64,000 nt of DNA from positions 992,001-1,056,000 of the forward strand of contig JASBTZ010000003.1 of assembly GCA_030148165.1 (NCBI GenBank), in the 5' to 3' direction. Below are positions 1-7,242 of this stretch, piece by piece. The notes under the pieces are model-generated. The model did no database searches. It saw only the letters and a list, made by a program, of their open reading frames with translations, and was not told the DNA's origin. A program made the position numbers and the translations under genes. This DNA comes from Bacteroidota bacterium (GTDB lineage Bacteria; Bacteroidota; Bacteroidia; Flavobacteriales_D; Crocinitomicaceae). Numbering within the stretch: position 1 is the first letter of the stretch; every line of letters begins with the position of its first letter.

Positions 1-716
1 GATAACGAATCAGTTGACACACAAATATCATCAATGTAGTAGTAGGCCGAGTACTCATCTATACCAGTAATGCTACCGCTTCCTGTAGGAATCGTGTCGG
101 TATTTAGATTGTTCTCAAAATTACCAATGGTGATAAATTTTTCGCCGCCTTGTGCTATGTATTCACCGCGAAATTCCATCCACGTGGTTTTATCACTTAA
201 ATAATTACTATTACTTAATGATGGGGATAGAACGAATGCATAGGTGGAGTCATTCAACAATGAGTCGACTGTAAAGTGAACGCCAATGGAATTTGTATAA
301 TAATGACTACTATCGGCTAAAGACAAAAACATGGAAACATAATAGGTTTCGCCAGCAGTTAAAGGCGAATTTAAAGGAGCCTCAATGTATTCTCTATATT
401 CCCAATTCCAGGGAGCGATTCCTACCCAAGGATAAGCGATTAATAAACCGGCATAACTTTTTCCAGAAACGGGTTGTTGGTATCCCATGTTGTTTAAGGG
501 TACATCAAGCATAACATCCCATGGTTGAGAGACATAGCATTCATGGAATTGATCCGGTGTTCCTGCAGTGGGTTGAAACCAAGGCGGACAGTTTTGAATA
601 TCGCCAAATGTCCAGGTGCATTGTAGCGTATCCTCAAAACTCGGATTAGGCACCAAATTTTGCGCAGAGCTCTGAAACAGAGTGAACAGTAGCAGTATGT
701 TAAGTGCATACTTCAT
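1..716 (-). CDS. Exported Bacteroidota surface protein, N-terminal part (runs off the left edge)
   Basis: The frame is open from the ATG at 716 down to the window edge, giving about 238 residues with no stop. Residues 1-20 are a signal peptide ending in a typical Bacteroidota cleavage context (SSAQN). Directly after it comes NLVPNPSFED, which in Bacteroidota opens the jelly-roll-like N-terminal domain of secreted or OmpA-type surface proteins. The rest is rich in aromatics and threonine, as expected for a beta-sandwich. Its C-terminus, where an OmpA or T9SS sorting domain would sit, is outside the window. A cassette-type site (720-873) sits immediately upstream, so this gene is probably the next cargo of the array. 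The protein is clearly exported; its function is unknown. Confidence 0.75.
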   Translation of the reverse strand, partial: MKYALNILLLFTLFQSSAQNLVPNPSFEDTLQCTWTFGDIQNCPPWFQPTAGTPDQFHECYVSQPWDVMLDVPLNNMGYQQPVSGKSYAGLLIAYPWVGIAPWNWEYREYIEAPLNSPLTAGETYYVSMFLSLADSSHYYTNSIGVHFTVDSLLNDSTYAFVLSPSLSNSNYLSDKTTWMEFRGEYIAQGGEKFITIGNFENNLNTDTIPTGSGSITGIDEYSAYYYIDDICVSTDSL

Positions 717-719
717 TAT

Positions 720-873
720 CTATAACGTTTTGCGGCTATACTATCGCCGCACGTTTTAAAATGTTTGTAGTTGTAAGTTAAGAAAAAGCGACATAGCTTT
801 TGAAGTATGTTGGGTTAAATGAATTAGATGTTGAAAGTAGGGTTTGTGCAATGGAGTGAAAGTGCTGTTATAC
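720..873 (-). repeat. Cassette-boundary site A (attC-like)
   Basis: Read on the minus strand, the site opens with TATAACAGCAC (near 873) and closes with GCGGC...GCCGCAAAACGTTATAG (near 720). The end hexamers TATAAC and GTTATA are complementary. It lies between the stop of the gldN-like gene and the start of the partial gene at 716. The gldN-like cassette does not show matching ends: its start GTTAGATG is not complementary to this site's opening. The interior shares the TGTAAGTTA stretch with site G but lacks the 99-nt core. Confidence 0.6.
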
Positions 874-928
874 GCAACTGTCAAAATGAAATGAGAAGAA
901 TATTATAGTTTAATCTTTAACAAGCTAA

Positions 929-1762
929 TTATTTACCCCCCTCTATCACAATCTCCTCAAAATACTTCAGATATGTAATGGGTTTTCCGCGTTCATTAAA
1001 AAAATAACCTTCTTTTAGGTGAGGTTTTATTTCATTATAATCCAACCAGAATAATTCACGTTCACCCGTGATTTGACCCTCACGAATTTCAAAGACCATA
1101 GGGGCAATGGATTCGATAATCCGTTTCTTTTCATCGCCGTTTTTCTTAACCAGTATTTTAAGGCGGACCTTATACTTGATGATTTCTGAATCTCTGTACC
1201 ACTCGTAATTGCGCGGAGGATATACGTATGACACTGTGCCATCCGCCCATATGACGGTACTATCTTCTCCGTATTGGTTGGCTAAAGGTCGAGTCGATTG
1301 CGGTCCAAAAAGTCCTAAGTAATGGCACATCTGATCGCGGAGTTCCTGAGAGTTCAAGAAATTATCGTTTGGCTCGGTTCCTTTGATCGGATAGCGCAAT
1401 TCACCATCGTCATGTACTTGAAATGATTTTGGATCGTATGGACTGTATAGCGTTAGTGCACCGTTGATGATTTTAGGATGTAAAAGGGTATATAAATTAT
1501 CGCTACGTCCATTGAATGCAACCAGATAATTTTCGGCGTTCATCGCTGGTGAAGCAATGCATCTTAAATCAGGATTATCAAAATTCCATGATTCCAACCA
1601 GGCTTTTGAATAAGGGACAAACAAAGTAGAGTCCTTTTGACGGTCAATTTCTACATACACAGTTTTACTAAACGATGTTAATGCCTGAATCTGCTTTAGT
1701 TTAAGTGATAACAAGCCGAACAGAACAAATAAACTGAGTAGGGAATAGAACGTCTTTTTCAT
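929..1762 (-). CDS. GldN-family paralogue carried in the cassette array
   Basis: This 277-residue protein has an N-terminal signal/anchor segment (residues 1-28). It aligns clearly with the canonical GldN at 41335-42342: both have the block YLG.[LF]GPQ.TR.L.N.YGEDST, then ADGT..YVYPPR, then a later block ending RELFW. GldN is a periplasmic T9SS component that forms the outer-membrane ring with GldK. This copy is shorter than its chromosomal relative (277 against 335 residues) and lacks the extended N- and C-terminal parts. It is flanked by site B upstream and site A downstream and stands alone, without gldK, gldL or gldM. Family membership is solid. Whether it works in secretion, substitutes for GldN or interferes with it is unknown. 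Confidence 0.85.
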   Translation of the reverse strand: MKKTFYSLLSLFVLFGLLSLKLKQIQALTSFSKTVYVEIDRQKDSTLFVPYSKAWLESWNFDNPDLRCIASPAMNAENYLVAFNGRSDNLYTLLHPKIINGALTLYSPYDPKSFQVHDDGELRYPIKGTEPNDNFLNSQELRDQMCHYLGLFGPQSTRPLANQYGEDSTVIWADGTVSYVYPPRNYEWYRDSEIIKYKVRLKILVKKNGDEKKRIIESIAPMVFEIREGQITGERELFWLDYNEIKPHLKEGYFFNERGKPITYLKYFEEIVIEGGK

Positions 1763-1807
1763 GAGTTGAATTTAATTGTTGCGAATGAATTTCGTCATTT
1801 TTATTAC

Positions 1808-1959
1808 ATCTAACGTTTTGCGACTATGCAACGGTGCAGATATTAAATTGTTATATGATTGTAAGATAATGATTTGCCAACACTCCTTCAGCTTTTCGAG
1901 CGACAACCTCGCTCGAGCTTCAGTCTTCGCAAGCTTCGCTTGCTCTGGAGCTGTTAGCC
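1808..1959 (-). repeat. Cassette-boundary site B (attC-like, with 99-nt core)
   Basis: The minus-strand 5' end is TGGCTAACAGCTCC and the 3' end is CGCAAAACGTTAGAT. GTTAGAT fits the integron core consensus GTTRRRY. The site contains the 99-nt core (1850-1948) shared with sites D and G. The core has a perfect 8-bp stem, TCGAGCGA (1896-1903) with TCGCTCGA (1909-1916) around a 5-nt loop, and a second GCAAGC/GCTTGC hairpin. It sits between the stop of the TPR gene and the start of the gldN-like gene. Confidence 0.65.
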
Positions 1960-1969
1960 ACAGTTATTT

Positions 1970-3106
1970 TTATTTTTTTCCAGGTCTTGATGAAGCACCT
2001 GGTTTTAATTTTCCTTCCAAAATCTCAATAACAGTACTTTTTAAGTCCTCATAGTTGAAGCCCTCATTGAAACCAACATTGAAGGTTGAATGAGTGTCGC
2101 CTTTGTCCATGCCAAGAATGTACTTAGGTCCTCCGAGTTCAACCGAGATTACAGAATTTTCTGTCTGTATGCGATATTCAATTTCACCGTCTTTGTTCAC
2201 TACATAGAAAAGATGTTTGTAGTACAATTCTCCTTCGGGCTCTGCAAATCTTTCAAATACTTGAATTAGTTTATCGTTCCACTTGAATTGGTCAAAGCAG
2301 AACATGTCTTTTAGGTTGTCCTTTAGTAATCCTTTGCCATGTGCTTCATATAGCTTCTTTTCCAATGGCTCAGCTTTGTCATATTGTTTGCGAGCATAGT
2401 GAATTTGAATAAGCTTAGCATATGAATGGTAGTCGTTGGGTGCAAGTTCAACAAGTTCCATAAAAGCTGTCTCGGCTTTTTCATAGTTCTCTGCAAGTAG
2501 TTCAAAAAGTCCGATGTTGTATAGCACGTTGATATATGAGTCATTCTCTTTTGATATTTTGCCCTTGGCGATATAAAATGCCTCTAAAGCTTTTTCCTTT
2601 TGATTTAGAGAATTGTAAATCTGAGGTATCATTAAGTAAGCTCGGTCTGGTGCATTTTCTTGTTCTGTTGCCTTTTGATAGGCTTCAAGTGCTTTGTCAA
2701 ATTTGTCAATGCTGAAATAAGAATCACCAAGTCCACTGTAATAGTCACCGCTCGTATTAAGGAGTTCGATGGCTTTGTTGAAGAATTTTATGGCATTCTC
2801 AAATTGCCCCATGTAATTGTAGGTCATTCCTTTAATAAAGTAGGCATCAGGGTCGGTTGGGTCTTTCTCAATTGACATGTCCATGTGCTTAAGACAATTA
2901 TTGTCGTCCGCTTTCATGTAGTAAGCCATTCCGATGTAGTAAATGGCTTTTGCCGGATATTTTTTTGCTTTAGAGGCGTGAATGTCAATTATCTCGTCAT
3001 ATTTCTGATTGTCATAAAGTCCTTTAAGTTCTGTTGTCTGGTCGTCTTGTGCCATTACCGTCATTGAAAAGACTATCAAGAGAAGTACTGTTATTGTTTG
3101 TTTCAT
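1970..3106 (-). CDS. Exported tetratricopeptide repeat protein
   Basis: The 378-residue protein has a signal peptide (residues 1-19, ending VMAQ). About six TPR-like helical pairs follow between residues 30 and 260, with typical A/Y/F spacing (for example DAYFIKGMTYNYMG and AIKFFNKAIEL). The C-terminal 110 residues are a non-TPR domain with beta-strand character. TPRs are protein-binding scaffolds, and this one would act in the periplasm or at the envelope. The start at 3106 leaves a short leader after site C. The cassette start (GATGGCCACA) and end (TGTGGCTAAC) are complementary over 6 bp, consistent with a cassette unit. The specific partner is unknown. Confidence 0.8.
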   Translation of the reverse strand: MKQTITVLLLIVFSMTVMAQDDQTTELKGLYDNQKYDEIIDIHASKAKKYPAKAIYYIGMAYYMKADDNNCLKHMDMSIEKDPTDPDAYFIKGMTYNYMGQFENAIKFFNKAIELLNTSGDYYSGLGDSYFSIDKFDKALEAYQKATEQENAPDRAYLMIPQIYNSLNQKEKALEAFYIAKGKISKENDSYINVLYNIGLFELLAENYEKAETAFMELVELAPNDYHSYAKLIQIHYARKQYDKAEPLEKKLYEAHGKGLLKDNLKDMFCFDQFKWNDKLIQVFERFAEPEGELYYKHLFYVVNKDGEIEYRIQTENSVISVELGGPKYILGMDKGDTHSTFNVGFNEGFNYEDLKSTVIEILEGKLKPGASSRPGKK

Positions 3107-3120
3107 TGTCTATATTAATT

Positions 3121-3198
3121 GTGGCCATCGTTTTGCGGCTACGCACCGCTCCGCAATTCTAAGATAACATTTTCGATGCATGGAGTATAGGAGCTATT
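3121..3198 (-). repeat. Cassette-boundary site C (short attC-like)
   Basis: This is the shortest site, about 80 bp. On the minus strand it opens with the variant ATAATAGCTCC, where the others have TAACAGCTCC. It closes with GCGG(n)CCGCAAAACGATGGCC, where others have GTTAG. The hairpin half is intact but the core triplets have drifted. It separates the TPR gene from the gene at 3200-3784. Confidence 0.5.
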
Positions 3199-3199
3199 A

Positions 3200-3784
3200 T
3201 TATATACCGTCCAATTCTATTGCTGACTCAAGTGATTCTATTCTCTCGCCTGATTCATTATAGAAGTTCCAATTATTGTCATTCATAGTGCTTCGGTACC
3301 AACCATCATCACCGCAATTATTACCAAATTCTTCAACTTTTAACGTATAATGACCCTCCGCCTTGAGTTGACCATTTGGGTAGAAAAAGAGCCATTTACC
3401 GCTTTTAAAATTGTAGCCAGAAATAATAGGACCTGCGAATTGACAGTAAGTAGTTGCACCGAGTGAAAATTCTCCAATTGATTTAACAGAGTCATTTGGG
3501 TAATATTGAGTCCAGATTCCAATCTTACGATCATTGAATTCCATAAATGGATCATTTATCTTATTACCAATCCATTTATTCCCGACAGAATCAATTATTG
3601 TATCCATATATGTATAAAACCATTTATTATTATCGATGTGGTTAAATTGATCTTTAAAGGACTTTATTTCTACATATTGGGAATCTACCACGACTATTTC
3701 ACGTTCCTGCTTAACAGGTGTTCCGGTTTGACCTAGTAACAGGTTGGACAAAACGATCAGTGCTATCGTGATGGTGGCCTTCAT
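3200..3784 (-). CDS. Exported MORN-like/YwqK-like protein, function unknown
   Basis: The 194-residue protein has a signal peptide (residues 1-18, ending LLLGQ). Two segments resemble the MORN/YwqK-type repeat, which has the pattern G.W..YYPNG....G.: one near residues 91-107 (IGIWTQYYPNDSVKSIGEF) and one near residues 125-145 (SGKWLFFYPNGQLKAEGHY). Such repeats occur in many Bacteroidota exported proteins of unknown role. The stop codon is the first three bases beyond site C and the start codon abuts site D, so this is a tight single-gene cassette. The repeat assignment is moderately secure and no biochemical function can be stated. Confidence 0.7.
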   Translation of the reverse strand: MKATITIALIVLSNLLLGQTGTPVKQEREIVVVDSQYVEIKSFKDQFNHIDNNKWFYTYMDTIIDSVGNKWIGNKINDPFMEFNDRKIGIWTQYYPNDSVKSIGEFSLGATTYCQFAGPIISGYNFKSGKWLFFYPNGQLKAEGHYTLKVEEFGNNCGDDGWYRSTMNDNNWNFYNESGERIESLESAIELDGI

Positions 3785-3787
3785 AGT

Positions 3788-3966
3788 TTATAACGTTTTA
3801 CAGCTATACGATCGCCGCACGTGTTTTCACCCTGAGCGCAGTCGAAGGGTAAATGTTATATGATTGTAAGATAATGATTTGCCAACACTCCTTCAGCTTT
3901 TCGAGCGACAATCTCGCTCGAGCTTCAGTCTTCGAAAGTTTCACTTGCTCTGGAGTTGTAATGCGT
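3788..3966 (-). repeat. Cassette-boundary site D (attC-like, with 99-nt core)
   Basis: The minus-strand ends are CGCATTACAACTCC and AGCTGTAAAACGTTATAA. It carries the 99-nt core at 3855-3953, which differs from site B's copy at four positions. Three of those changes weaken the second hairpin. Next to the core is an extra insert, CACCCTGAGCGCAGTCGAAGGGT (3829-3851), with complementary ends (ACCCT/AGGGT). This is a short palindrome type seen scattered in Bacteroidota genomes. Confidence 0.6.
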
Positions 3967-3987
3967 ATTTCTTTTACATACTGGGGA

Positions 3988-4386
3988 TCAATTAATATCT
4001 ATGTTAATGCCTAATTCATTTTTCTTTGCATCAAATTCTTCCTTTGTATTGAATTCATACACTTTATAAGAATCTCGGTGCGGACTTTGATATTTTGTCA
4101 GGTCAATTATGAAGTAGTTTAATTGAATGCTATCCCCTTTAGCGTATTGTGGTAATTGATTTGCAATAATAAAATCTTCATTCGATTTAATTTCCTGAAC
4201 CTTTTCAGAAATTACTTCTAAACCACCACGCGGTATTGAGTCTGTATTCCATAAAAGAGTGAAATTATCGTCTGTAACAGAGCGACTAAGCCAAAAATCA
4301 TGCTGAATCATGATAAATTCTTGTTCCACATCAGTGCCATGGAAACATGAGCTTAGTGCAAGCAATATTATTGCTGTTCTCCACAT
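3988..4386 (-). CDS. Small lipoprotein of unknown function
   Basis: The 132-residue protein has a short lipoprotein signal (lipobox ALSSC, Cys14). The mature part is a small alpha/beta domain with the motif HDFWLSRSV near residues 29-37 and an acidic/lysine-rich C-terminus. It starts one base downstream of the stop of the membrane-protein gene at 4388 and so belongs to the three-gene unit 5364-3988 between sites E and D. Its layout resembles small immunity- or DUF3997-like lipoproteins, but I cannot assign a family with confidence. Confidence 0.65.
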   Translation of the reverse strand: MWRTAIILLALSSCFHGTDVEQEFIMIQHDFWLSRSVTDDNFTLLWNTDSIPRGGLEVISEKVQEIKSNEDFIIANQLPQYAKGDSIQLNYFIIDLTKYQSPHRDSYKVYEFNTKEEFDAKKNELGINIDIN

Positions 4387-4387
4387 A

Positions 4388-5008
4388 TTATTTCAATTTT
4401 TCCGTGTCGATGTTATAATAGATACTTCGATAGTTGTTTTGTTTGGTTCCAACAGTGTCTGTTGGGATAATTTTAAACGATAGTGAAATTATTTCTTTAT
4501 CACTTTCTGAAGATGTTGAATATCTAAGTGCATAAAATGATGACCGATTAAACCCTACACACTGATCCGTAATATCATTTCCACACTCGTCTACAACTGA
4601 TGGTTTGGACCATAAGCGATTAAAAGTCTCTTCACTCAAATATCCAATTCCATTTGTGTCGAGTGTAAGTATATTCTCTGAAACATTTGATAGCACGAGT
4701 GTAACTTGGCCTGTATAATTATGTGGGACTACGATTTTTAAGGTAGGAGAATAGATTTGATAATGAAAGAAAATAAATGCCACTGCAGTAATGATATAAA
4801 ATGCGGTTCGGCCAGGCATCTTTTTCCAAAACAATTTTGTGAACCAAACAATGCCTAACGCAGCAACCACTATCAGCGCAATTACAATTATACCGAGAAT
4901 TAACCCAGGTAAAATAATACCACCTGGAATACATAAGAGATGGTATAGAAGGGTTACTAATACGATTAGTGATATGACACCTGTAATGTTTTCAAGTTTC
5001 TTACTCAT
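4388..5008 (-). CDS. Membrane protein with C-terminal extracytoplasmic domain, unknown
   Basis: About 206 residues. Three hydrophobic segments occupy roughly residues 9-31, 34-58 and 70-90, followed by an extracytoplasmic beta-rich domain of about 110 residues with two cysteines (DECGNDITDQC). I place the start at 5008, where the TGA of the upstream gene overlaps the ATG (TGATG), a usual arrangement for translational coupling; an ATG at 5014 is possible. It is the middle gene of the three-gene unit in the cassette between sites E and D. I do not recognise the function. Confidence 0.65.
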   Translation of the reverse strand: MSKKLENITGVISLIVLVTLLYHLLCIPGGIILPGLILGIIVIALIVVAALGIVWFTKLFWKKMPGRTAFYIITAVAFIFFHYQIYSPTLKIVVPHNYTGQVTLVLSNVSENILTLDTNGIGYLSEETFNRLWSKPSVVDECGNDITDQCVGFNRSSFYALRYSTSSESDKEIISLSFKIIPTDTVGTKQNNYRSIYYNIDTEKLK

Positions 5009-5364
5009 CACCATAAAAATAAAAACGATACAATTCCAATAAATGCAATTAAGGCAATTATACAGCCAATTGATTTCCTTTTATCTTCTTTCTTGAACTG
5101 AGCAAGTAGATGTTCACCGTTTTCTTTTATTACAAAAAATCCACGCCATGCTTGATCCGGCTCGGAGTACCACCATTCTGTATTACTGTCTAGACATAAG
5201 TATCGGCCATATCCTTTGTCATTGGGATATTCAATTTTTCCTAAATACTTTATTTCCGTTGTAGAGAGTGGTTTAGTTTTCTTGCTTAAGGCTAGATCAA
5301 ACTCTTCGAACTGTGCTTGTTCGACAAACCGCGGTATTTCATTATAAAAGCACGAATCACACAT
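5008..5364 (-). CDS. Small protein with C-terminal membrane anchor, unknown
   Basis: The 118-residue protein begins with a CxxC motif (MCDSC) and ends in one hydrophobic helix (about residues 99-117) after a basic KKEDKRKS stretch. That suggests a tail-anchored cytoplasmic protein. The soluble part contains a tryptophan-rich segment (EWWYSEPDQAWRGFF). It is the first gene of a three-gene unit coupled by TGATG to the next. No family is recognised. Confidence 0.6.
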   Translation of the reverse strand: MCDSCFYNEIPRFVEQAQFEEFDLALSKKTKPLSTTEIKYLGKIEYPNDKGYGRYLCLDSNTEWWYSEPDQAWRGFFVIKENGEHLLAQFKKEDKRKSIGCIIALIAFIGIVSFLFLW

Positions 5365-5394
5365 TGTCTAATCAGTAATGGTTGGAAATGGATT

Positions 5395-5479
5395 ATTACG
5401 AATTTCGTTTTGCGGCTGCTATTCCGCCGGTAGTTTAAATTAATAAAATAAGCGTAGAGCATAGGCGCTGTTAGTGGTA
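5395..5479 (-). repeat. Cassette-boundary site E (attC-like)
   Basis: The minus strand opens with TACCACTAACAGCGCCTA at the right side and closes with CGGCGG...CAGCCGCAAAACGAAATTCG, where the core GTTAG is degenerate. Plus-strand GTTAGTGGTA (5470-5479) is a perfect 10-bp inverted complement of TACCACTAAC at 6318-6327 in site F, so the two ends of the cassette between them match. Confidence 0.65.
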
Positions 5480-5481
5480 GT

Positions 5482-6219
5482 TTACTGTTGGATTATGCAA
5501 TTTGTCTCATAGATTTGAAACTTAATACCATTATATTCTTTACTTGGCCTTGATTTGATAACTATTTCTACATCTCTCTCAAATCGCTCAACAATATTTC
5601 TGATGGATGCAAGCCGCGTCCTTTCAATTTTTTTTGCCACCTCAAGCGTAGAGACATTTGCGTCATAAATAGAATCATTGAAGAAATCACTTTTTCGAAC
5701 GTCATCTTTTCTTATTATCATAGGATCTACAAGGATAAAATCTTGATAGAGAATGCGGCCTTCTATGGATGGAAACATGTTCGATATTTCCAGAATCACG
5801 ATCTTTTTCTTATCTCCAGAATTCTGATCTTCAACAAATTCAAATACGGCTATTAACGAATCGATGGAAGGGCTAATTGCTAAACTATCTGCATAATGCA
5901 ACATGCCGTTTTCGATTATCGGGAATTCTTTGAGCCTAAATCTAACTACTCTTTCCGGATATTTAGCTCCAAAGGCGAACACTTTTAGCTCGCAGAAATC
6001 AGGATTTAATTCAAGCAGTTTTTTTCTTACCTCATGAGCTCTTTGATACGAAAGAAGCGTGTCTCCATTGACACATTCATTGGTATCACAGCTTCCTCCT
6101 ATTTCTAATGTGTAGCTGTAAGATAATTCCATAATATCTACTAATCGTTCTAATTCTCTAATCGCCACTGAATCAAGAGTTGATGAGCCTTCTTCAAACG
6201 ATATCACCGGGAATAACAC
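5482..6219 (-). CDS. OmpA-like domain protein, probably cut off from its signal peptide by an in-frame TGA
   Basis: The open frame gives 245 residues from a GTG at 6219. Residues 1-80 look like an OmpA-like peptidoglycan-binding fold: ISFEEGSSTLD, then a G.CDT-type strand, then SYQRAHEVRKKL. The remainder is unrecognised. In the same frame, directly upstream, a TTG at 6288 would start a hydrophobic signal-peptide-like segment (KIQLVIVLILVLRSSSA). It is interrupted by TGA (6229-6231) and then continues as TNTVLFPVIS. A Bacteroidota signal peptide normally ends ...SAQ just here, so I infer a nonsense mutation. Otherwise the GTG start produces a cytoplasmic protein. The cassette ends are perfectly complementary. 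Confidence 0.6.
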   Translation of the reverse strand: MLFPVISFEEGSSTLDSVAIRELERLVDIMELSYSYTLEIGGSCDTNECVNGDTLLSYQRAHEVRKKLLELNPDFCELKVFAFGAKYPERVVRFRLKEFPIIENGMLHYADSLAISPSIDSLIAVFEFVEDQNSGDKKKIVILEISNMFPSIEGRILYQDFILVDPMIIRKDDVRKSDFFNDSIYDANVSTLEVAKKIERTRLASIRNIVERFERDVEIVIKSRPSKEYNGIKFQIYETNCIIQQ

Positions 6220-6317
6220 AGTATTTGTTCATGCTGACGAAGAACGTAAAACCAATATGAGTACTATAACCAACTGGATCTTGCTCAATTCTAATAATAT
6301 TTCTTTGTCACTATCAT

Positions 6318-6404
6318 TACCACTAACGTTTTGCGACTACTCAACGGTGCAGCTCGCAATCAAGGTTGTTTATCTAAGGTAAGTTATTTGAGTGAGAAGG
6401 ATTA
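6318..6404 (-). repeat. Cassette-boundary site F (attC-like, degenerate 5' half)
   Basis: The 3' half on the minus strand is clear: GCACCGTTGAGTAGTCGCAAAACGTTAGTGG, closely matching site B's (GCACCGTTGCATAGTCGCAAAACGTTAG). The 5' half, between 6360 and the stop at 6406, lacks a recognisable TAACAGC. The site therefore looks partly eroded or recombined. Confidence 0.55.
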
Positions 6405-6405
6405 A

Positions 6406-7035
6406 TTACTCGAAGAATTCATATTCTATTACTTTTAGATTAAACAAGCCAACGGCATTCGTGTATTCTATTCGATCTAACAGACCGTTAGAATTGTAGA
6501 AATATGTTTCTCTGTAGTATAACGGTGAATATACTTCAGCAGTAGAACCGTCAGAATTAAAAGTGGTAATAGTTGAATCTGTAAAACTATCATATTCATC
6601 ATACCAGGTTGTTTGGATAACTATTTCCTGATGTAGCTTTTCGTTTTTGAATATTCTTTTTGTGATTATTTGAGTAGAGTCAGGAGTTGCAGGCACGTTA
6701 ACAGGTCCATCCCACTTAACATCTGTATCGATTAAAAATCCTTTTTCATTGTATGTAAATTTTATATAATGATAGCCCAGGTTCCAAATAGTTGATGTAT
6801 CTAAATTTTTCAGATCAGTTTCCTCGAATATATTAATATATCCATTTCTCAAATATTCATATCGCTTTGTCCAAAGTGAATCTCTAGAGGTAGAATCAAC
6901 TTTTATCGTTGTAACAGTTCTTGACCGAACTTTATTTACAAAAGCTATTGAATCCAAACCGCTCTTTATTCCATGGACAGTTTGACAAAACGAAATATTG
7001 GAAATGAGTAATAATATAAGAAGTAAAAACTTCAT
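6406..7035 (-). CDS. Exported protein of unknown function
   Basis: From the ATG at 7035 the product has 209 residues with a clean signal peptide (MKFLLLILLLISNISFCQ). I prefer this start because the upstream ATG at 7110 lies beyond site G's core sequence. The mature protein alternates charged and aromatic residues in short strands (DSLWTKRYEYLRNGY, HYIKFTYNEKGF, ETYFYNSNGLLDRIEYTN), resembling YD/RHS-like or sugar-binding beta-repeat proteins of Bacteroidota. No specific family or function is clear. It is a single-gene cassette between sites G and F. Confidence 0.65.
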   Translation of the reverse strand: MKFLLLILLLISNISFCQTVHGIKSGLDSIAFVNKVRSRTVTTIKVDSTSRDSLWTKRYEYLRNGYINIFEETDLKNLDTSTIWNLGYHYIKFTYNEKGFLIDTDVKWDGPVNVPATPDSTQIITKRIFKNEKLHQEIVIQTTWYDEYDSFTDSTITTFNSDGSTAEVYSPLYYRETYFYNSNGLLDRIEYTNAVGLFNLKVIEYEFFE

Positions 7036-7085
7036 AAATAGAGATTGAATATTGTAATAACGGTAGACCTGTAAGGCGTTACTAT

Positions 7086-7241
7086 TGCTACTAACGTTAC
7101 GGTTACGCACTGCCGCAGGTCTTTAAATGTTGTGTGATTGTAAGTTAGTGATTTGCCAACACTCCTTCAGCTTTTCGAGCGACAACCTCGCTCGAGCTTC
7201 AGTCTTCGCAAGCTTCGCTTGCTCTGGTACTGTTAGTAGCA
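7086..7241 (-). repeat. Cassette-boundary site G (attC-like, with 99-nt core)
   Basis: The two ends of this site are a perfect 10-bp inverted complement: TGCTACTAAC at 7086-7095 and GTTAGTAGCA at 7232-7241. It carries the 99-nt core at 7129-7227, which differs from site B's copy at four positions, all in the first quarter, with both hairpins intact. The 3' half is GCGGCAGTGCGTAACCGTAACGTTAG, a divergent form of the usual GCAAAACGTTAG. Confidence 0.65.
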
Positions 7242-7242
7242 T

